Source of the DNA: Desulfobacteraceae bacterium | GTDB lineage: Bacteria > Desulfobacterota > Desulfobacteria > Desulfobacterales > ETH-SRB1 | Direction of reading: 5' to 3' | Assembly: GCA_013202725.1 (NCBI GenBank) | Contig: JABMRH010000239.1 | Location: forward strand, 1-18,286 | DNA: 18,286 nt | In this document: one piece after another, positions 14,396 to 18,286 of the stretch | Numbering within the stretch: position 1 is the first letter of the stretch | How the letters are laid out: each line of letters begins with the position of its first letter | The notes under the pieces: generated by a model | Told to the model about the DNA's origin: nothing | Database searches by the model: none | What the model saw: the letters and a program-made list of their open reading frames with translations, nothing else | Position numbers and translations under genes: made by a program

Positions 14396-15484
14396 TCAAG
14401 GCGTTTCCTGATCAGGAAACAGGCTGCGTATATCCTGCTCTGTTGCTCTGCATATACCATTTTCGGTAATAAAACCTGTTACAAGTCTTGCAGGCGTGAC
14501 ATCAAAAGCAAAGTTTGCGGCATGGCTGCTTTCAGGGGTAATCAGAACGTTTTTTATCGCTCCCTGGTCAAAGCCCTGCACATACCTTATTTCATCAGGA
14601 TCACGCATTTCTATAGGTATCTCTTTTAACCCGTCTTTTAAGTCCCAGTCAAAGGTGCTGGAAGGAAGGGCAACATAAAAGGGGATGTTGTTATCCCTGG
14701 CTGCCAGCGCTTTAAGATATGTTCCAATTTTATTGGCAACATCGCCGGTGCGTGTGGTTCTGTCGGAACCCACGATCACAATGTCTACCATGCCGTGCTG
14801 CATGAGATGGCCGCCCGCATTATCGGCAATCACTGTATGCTTTACACCGTGTTTGCCGAGTTCCCATGCTGTCAGTCTTGAACCCTGATTCAGTGGTCTT
14901 GTCTCGTCAACCCATACATGGATGTCTATACCTTTTTCAAATGCAGCATAGATCGGAGCGGTAGCGGTTCCATATTCTACACAGGCAAGCCATCCTGCAT
15001 TGCAATGGGTGAGAATATTGACGGTTTGATTCCCTTTTCTGCGGCTTATATCTGCAATCAGGTTCAGGCCGTTTTCACCTATTTTTTTGCAGTTTTCGAC
15101 CTCTGTTTCGACGATTCTTTCAGCCTCATTAAGGGCTGCTTTAATTTTCCCGGATGATGTTTTTGCTTTGAGTGTCTCAGCTAAAACCTTATCAACAGCC
15201 CAGGTAAGATTTATCGCCGTGGGCCTTGCAGATTTTATCCTTTTACACTCTTTTATCAGAAAATCGTTGCTTACTGGTTTGTCTTGAGCATTTAAGGCGA
15301 CCAGGTAAACCCCGTATGCTGCCGTAACACCTATCAGGGGGGCGCCTCTCACATATGTTTCCTTTATAGCTTTTATGACATCATCGACACTTTTAAGATC
15401 CGCAACCACAAACCGGTGTGGAAGAAGTCTTTGGTCAATTACCTTGACAACCGTTAAGTCTTGACTCAGCCATATCGGTCGCAT
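14396..15484 (-). CDS. mtnA: S-methyl-5-thioribose-1-phosphate isomerase
   Basis: Converts 5-methylthioribose-1-phosphate to 5-methylthioribulose-1-phosphate in methionine salvage; cytoplasmic; eIF2B-alpha-like fold. The 362-aa product carries YVRGAPLIGVTAAYGV near the N-terminus, the catalytic Cys at C161 in THCNAGW and the catalytic Asp at D241 in GSDRTTRTGD. These fall at almost the same positions as C160 and D240 of the Bacillus enzyme. NKIGTYLKALAA and PFYVALPSSTFD follow. Start: the frame runs to a TTG at 15526 inside the channel gene, but ATG 15484 (MRPIWLSQDLTVVKVID) fits the family start and lies 7 nt after the channel stop. No other methionine-salvage gene is seen nearby. In some anaerobes MtnA serves the DHAP shunt, which cannot be decided here. 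Confidence 0.94.
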   Translation of the reverse strand: MRPIWLSQDLTVVKVIDQRLLPHRFVVADLKSVDDVIKAIKETYVRGAPLIGVTAAYGVYLVALNAQDKPVSNDFLIKECKRIKSARPTAINLTWAVDKVLAETLKAKTSSGKIKAALNEAERIVETEVENCKKIGENGLNLIADISRRKGNQTVNILTHCNAGWLACVEYGTATAPIYAAFEKGIDIHVWVDETRPLNQGSRLTAWELGKHGVKHTVIADNAGGHLMQHGMVDIVIVGSDRTTRTGDVANKIGTYLKALAARDNNIPFYVALPSSTFDWDLKDGLKEIPIEMRDPDEIRYVQGFDQGAIKNVLITPESSHAANFAFDVTPARLVTGFITENGICRATEQDIRSLFPDQETP

Positions 15485-15491
15485 ATTTTTA

Positions 15492-16499
15492 CTACAAACC
15501 CTTTCTTGCTCTGGCAATATCGTCAACCTCTCCCATTACTATCAATGTCATTCCTTCTTCTAGGACTTGTGAAGGGGAGGGATTAAATTCAATTTCTTTG
15601 GAATTTTGTTTTGCGCCAAGAACCAGCAGGTTGAATTTGTCCTTGATTCCCGATTCGCTGATTTTTTTCCCCACAGCATTTGAGCGTGCTGAAACGGTTA
15701 TTTCATGAATCCTTAAATGGTGTTTTCTGCTGCGAAGCATGCTGTCAAGGAAATCAACGGCAGCCGGACGGATCATTTCAGATGCCATGCGGAGCGCTCC
15801 GATAAAATTCGGCGATACAACGCTGTCTGCGCCGGCCTTTTTGAGTTTAGGCATCAGCTTCTGATTTGTCATTCTGCTTATTATTCGTATGTTTTTGTTG
15901 AGCATTCTCGCTGTCATTGTAATATAAAGGTTGTCCTTATCTGAAGGAAGGGCGATGATGATTCCGGCTGCTCTTTCAATACCCGCGGCTAAAAGATTCT
16001 GATCATCTGTAGCGTCCCCTTTGACATAGAGCAGATTTTCTACACGGCTGCACCGCTCTATATTCTTTTCATCAAGCTCTACCAGAACAACCTGCTCACG
16101 GTTTTTGATAAGTTCTTCAAGGAGAGGGCATCCTGTTTCGCCGCCGCCGCATACTATATAATGGTTGTTTAACTTCTTTATCTGTTTATCCATCTGTTTT
16201 TTCCTCAATATTCCTGAGAGTTCCCCTTCAACTAATAATGCCGTCAACGTACTTATGCCGTAAAGAAGGATTCCCATGCCAAAGGTAATAAGAATCATGG
16301 TGAATATCTGGGCGGAAACATTGCCGGTAACTTCGAGAATTTCGCCATAACCAACGGTGGTTAAGGAAATTACCGTCATGAATATGCAATCCATGAATTT
16401 TGGTTTTCCGCCAAATAGAATATAATAGCCTATGCTTCCTGCCGATATTATGACAAAAATGGCAATCAGCACAAAATATAATCTTTTTTTAATATCCAT
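15492..16499 (-). CDS. Two-TM potassium channel with RCK (TrkA-N/TrkA-C) domains
   Basis: A 335-aa MthK-like channel subunit. TM1 spans about residues 7-29, the pore helix and potassium selectivity filter TTVGYGE are at 47-53, and TM2 is about 62-90. The RCK N-domain begins at about 113 with nucleotide-binding GxGxxG (CGGGETG) and the strand-end acid in VVLVELDEK. DATDDQNLLAAGI and SPNFIGALRMASEMI follow, and a TrkA-C domain closes the protein (about 250-335). Expected to sit in the inner membrane as a tetramer with a cytosolic RCK ring that gates in response to a ligand such as Ca2+ or nucleotide. It lies 11 nt after iorB and 7 nt before mtnA on the same strand. Met103 may be an internal start for a soluble RCK fragment. 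Confidence 0.92.
   Translation of the reverse strand: MDIKKRLYFVLIAIFVIISAGSIGYYILFGGKPKFMDCIFMTVISLTTVGYGEILEVTGNVSAQIFTMILITFGMGILLYGISTLTALLVEGELSGILRKKQMDKQIKKLNNHYIVCGGGETGCPLLEELIKNREQVVLVELDEKNIERCSRVENLLYVKGDATDDQNLLAAGIERAAGIIIALPSDKDNLYITMTARMLNKNIRIISRMTNQKLMPKLKKAGADSVVSPNFIGALRMASEMIRPAAVDFLDSMLRSRKHHLRIHEITVSARSNAVGKKISESGIKDKFNLLVLGAKQNSKEIEFNPSPSQVLEEGMTLIVMGEVDDIARARKGL
16191..16206 (-). promoter_or_regulatory. Possible internal ribosome site and start for a free RCK domain
   Basis: Inside the channel gene, minus-strand GAGG (16206-16203) lies nine bases before an in-frame ATG (16193-16191, Met103). The product would begin MDKQIKKLNNHYIVCGGG, just ahead of the RCK domain. 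MthK is known to use an internal Met at nearly the same place (Met107). Confidence 0.35.
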
Positions 16500-16510
16500 C
16501 GAAAAACTTT

Positions 16511-17107
16511 TTAACCAAACTCTTTTGCAACGGCAAAACCAATCTCAAAAGCCTTTAAATTAGATTCTACAAAGGTTTTTTTTGTTTTTGTCTTTATTGC
16601 CTCTTTAACGCTGTCTGTCGACAGAGGGAGGATACCTGTTTGAATCAAGGCGCCCAGCAAGACAATGTTAACCGACAGAATATTGCCTGCCCGTTGTGCA
16701 AGATCAGCGGCATTAAAGGCAATAAGATGTTTGGTTTTGGATCGGATCAGATCCTGCAGTTTATTTAGATCAGGGTAAACACTTTTCCCGAGAGCCACAG
16801 TAAATGGGGGAAGACAGGAAAGGTTGGTGATTACAACTGTGTTGGAATTGCATTTGTTGATGGCTCTGAGTGTTTCCGAGGGCTCAAATCCCATCAATAC
16901 ATCTGCCTCGCCGTCGGATATTATACTGCTTTTCGCGTTGCCGAATACAACGGCGGATTCAACTACTCCGCCTCTTTGAGCCATGCCGTGTATTTCACTC
17001 ATGCGAACCGGAATGTTGGAAATAAGAGCCGCTTCTCCAAGCACCTTTGAAGCAAGTAGATTTCCCTGTCCGCCAACCGCAACTATAATTAATCTTGTTG
17101 TGTCCAT
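16511..17107 (-). CDS. iorB: Indolepyruvate:ferredoxin oxidoreductase, beta subunit
   Basis: The gamma-domain-type subunit of a 2-oxoacid:ferredoxin oxidoreductase that oxidatively decarboxylates aryl pyruvates (indolepyruvate, phenylpyruvate) to aryl-acetyl-CoA while reducing ferredoxin. The 198-aa protein has the family's opening VAVGGQGNLLASKVLGEAA and the marker SEIHGMAQRGGVVESAV around residues 37-53, with later ADVLMGFEPSETLRAI and SVNIVLLGAL. Start ATG 17107 follows an AGGA site (17117-17114) at six bases. The partner iorA, which carries the TPP and ferredoxin parts and usually sits next to iorB, is not present on either side. It is the first gene of the minus-strand run iorB, channel, mtnA, ahbB, radical SAM. 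Confidence 0.9.
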   Translation of the reverse strand: MDTTRLIIVAVGGQGNLLASKVLGEAALISNIPVRMSEIHGMAQRGGVVESAVVFGNAKSSIISDGEADVLMGFEPSETLRAINKCNSNTVVITNLSCLPPFTVALGKSVYPDLNKLQDLIRSKTKHLIAFNAADLAQRAGNILSVNIVLLGALIQTGILPLSTDSVKEAIKTKTKKTFVESNLKAFEIGFAVAKEFG

Positions 17108-17140
17108 TTTTAGTCCTGTTTTTTGGTAATTGTTTAATTT

Positions 17141-17175
17141 TATTTATCAGAAAGGCATATTAAGTCAATATTATA
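17141..17175 (-). promoter_or_regulatory. Candidate promoter(s) for the iorB operon
   Basis: Two overlapping options on the minus strand: TTGACT (17168-17163) with TAAATA (17146-17141) at 16 bp, or a perfect TATAAT (17175-17170) with only a poor -35. Either would give a short AT-rich leader before iorB. Confidence 0.35.
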
Positions 17176-17240
17176 CTCTTTTCTCTATAGAAACTATTTC
17201 ATTATTAAGAAAAGGGAAAAATATTTGTAAATTTTCCGAT

Positions 17241-17269
17241 TTGACACTGTAAACTTTTATAATTAAAAT
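17241..17269 (+). promoter_or_regulatory. Sigma70 promoter upstream of the hicB-like stub and radical SAM gene
   Basis: A perfect -35 TTGACA (17241-17246), a 17-bp spacer and -10 TAAAAT (17264-17269, 5 of 6). A start near 17276 gives a leader of about 20 nt containing the GGAGG at 17285-17289. Confidence 0.6.
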
Positions 17270-17284
17270 AACAGGTAAAACAAC

Positions 17285-17289
17285 GGAGG
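17285..17289 (+). promoter_or_regulatory. Strong Shine-Dalgarno of the 14-codon ORF
   Basis: GGAGG lies six bases before the ATG at 17296. The radical SAM start at 17343 has no such site of its own, so its translation probably depends on this one. Confidence 0.7.
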
Positions 17290-17295
17290 TCAATT

Positions 17296-17340
17296 ATGAT
17301 CAATTACACTGCTAAATATACAAAAATTGATAAAGCTTAA
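17296..17340 (+). pseudogene. Fourteen-codon ORF, probable 5' remnant of a hicB antitoxin gene
   Basis: Encodes MINYTAKYTKIDKA and then TAA. The first twelve residues have the wording I recall for the N-terminus of many HicB-family antitoxins, which then continue with a GYMGQ-like segment that is missing here. It has its own promoter and GGAGG site. Its stop lies two bases before the ATG of the radical SAM gene. I infer a deletion that removed the rest of hicB and left its expression signals. The alternative is a true leader peptide that feeds ribosomes to the next gene. The match is from memory and short, so it is not certain. Confidence 0.5.
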
Positions 17341-17342
17341 GC

Positions 17343-18211
17343 ATGCACTATGAAGGTAACATAATCCGTCCTCCAAGCGAGGCCAACAGTATTCTGCTAC
17401 AGGTTACTGTCGGGTGTTCACGTAACAAGTGCACATTCTGCGGCACATATAGAGGCGAGAACTTTAAAATAAAGCCGGATTCCGTCATTATGGAGGATAT
17501 CGCGTTTGCCGCCCAATATTGCAAACACCAGCGGCGTGTGTTTATCTGCGACGGAGATGCACTGATTGTTCCCCAGAAAAGGCTACTGAAAATTTTAATA
17601 GAAATTGAAAACAGCTCCCCTGGGTAACCCGGGTGGGATTATATGCTAATGCCAAGAGCCTTAAATCGAAAACTCTTGATGAACTCAAGGCACTGAAAGA
17701 CCACGGACTCGGTATCGTTTACATTGGCCTTGAAACCGGCGACGATGTTACCTTAAAGAAAATCAACAAGGGCGCAACTGCCAACGACATGATTCAAATG
17801 GGCAGAAAGGCCGGAGCGGCCGGGATCAAACTTTCCATTACCGTCTTGTTGGGGATTGCCGGCAAAAGGCGTTCCAAAATACATGCCCAGGAAACCGGAC
17901 GGGTGCTTTCAGCTATAGATCCGGAATATGTCGGAGCCCTCAGCCTTATGCTTATCCTCGGCACACCACTATATCAGGATTATGTGTCCGGCGAGTTTAC
18001 GTTGCTTGAATCTGCTGAAATGCTGGAAGAACTTAAAACCATGATTGCTGCTACGGATCTTTCCAGGGGCCTTTTCTATGCAAATCACGCTTCCAACTAT
18101 CTGCCCATCAAGGCCAGACTGCCAAAAGAAAAAGAGGCAACGATTAAATTAATCGATAAGGCGCTGGCCGGCAAAGTAGCTTTAAAACCCGAGTATATGC
18201 GAGCCCTTTAA
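17343..18211 (+). pseudogene. Radical SAM protein, interrupted by a one-base frameshift
   Basis: Two consecutive frames make one protein. The first (17343-17627) gives MHYEGNIIRPPSEANSILLQ and the cluster motif GCSRNKCTFCGTY, whose cysteines are spaced CX4CX2C rather than the common CX3CX2C, and ends SSPG-stop. The second continues from codon CCC at 17618 as PWVTRVGLYANAKSLK, then GLETGDDVTLKKINKGA, SITVLLGIAG and GALSLMLILGTPLY, to the TAA at 18209-18211. Restoring one C in the C-run at 17617-17620 joins them into about 289 aa, a full-length member of its family, with function unknown to me. It could be a real mutation or a sequencing/assembly error. It follows the hicB-like stub by two bases and has no Shine-Dalgarno of its own. 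Confidence 0.8.
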
Positions 18212-18286
18212 CCTCGGATATTTGAAGAACCCTGTAGCAAGCTACAGGGTTCTTCAAATATCCGCGGTTAAAGGGCTCGCATATAC
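18193..18286. repeat. 94-bp near-perfect palindrome at the end of the sequence
   Basis: Two 46-base arms (18193-18238 and 18241-18286) are separated by AA and differ at one position (T18214 against C18265). The left arm includes the last codons and stop of the radical SAM gene. The inner part (AACCCTGTAGC-AA-GCTACAGGGTT) could be a natural terminator-like hairpin, but it has no T-run. The outer part copies coding sequence backwards. Confidence 0.95.

Noticed and set aside
17612..17634. Programmed frameshift in the radical SAM gene
   Set aside because: There is no slippery heptamer or clear stimulator, and a missing C in a homopolymer explains it more simply.
18215..18264. Rho-independent terminator after the radical SAM gene
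   Set aside because: The stem is strong but no T-run follows and the pairing continues into coding sequence, so it is better described as part of the terminal palindrome.

Overview
The window reads like a contig from an anaerobic Desulfobacterota (Desulfobacterales-like) bacterium. This is inferred from a siroheme decarboxylase-type AsnC protein (alternative heme pathway), an indolepyruvate:ferredoxin oxidoreductase beta subunit, several radical SAM proteins, large sensory histidine kinases, and short purine-rich tandem repeats scattered between and inside genes. No rRNA, tRNA or CRISPR array was seen. The genes look chromosomal rather than phage or plasmid.

Layout. (1) 1-899, minus: N-terminal membrane half of an ABC exporter, cut by the window edge. 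(2) 1079-3109, plus: an RNB-domain exoribonuclease with an in-frame heptamer minisatellite and a promoter that sits almost on its ATG. (3) 9476-3141, minus, a close-packed run: HDOD-GAF-histidine kinase, REC-PAS-histidine kinase-REC hybrid, leucyl aminopeptidase (pepA), thiamine diphosphokinase. (4) 9477-10104: a 0.6 kb divergent intergenic region holding two MITE-like inverted-repeat elements of one family. (5) 10105-12507, plus: a FlhG/MinD-type ATPase fused to an HDOD-GAF module that is clearly paralogous to the one in the divergent kinase. (6) 17107-12513, minus, a probable operon: iorB, a two-TM potassium channel with RCK domains, mtnA, an AhbB-like siroheme decarboxylase subunit, and a B12-type radical SAM protein. 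(7) 17241-18286, plus: a good sigma70 promoter, a 14-codon ORF that looks like the 5' stub of a hicB antitoxin gene, a radical SAM gene broken by a one-base frameshift, and a 94-bp near-perfect palindrome that runs exactly to the end of the sequence.

The most interesting part is 5343-12507. Two divergent genes share the same HDOD-GAF sensory core, but one sends it to a histidine kinase and the other to a ParA/MinD-like ATPase of the kind that sets polar or flagellar placement. A hybrid kinase/receiver gene follows the first with a 15-nt gap. I infer a signalling locus that couples one type of sensor to phosphorelay and to a spatial-organising ATPase. Its biological output cannot be read from the sequence alone.
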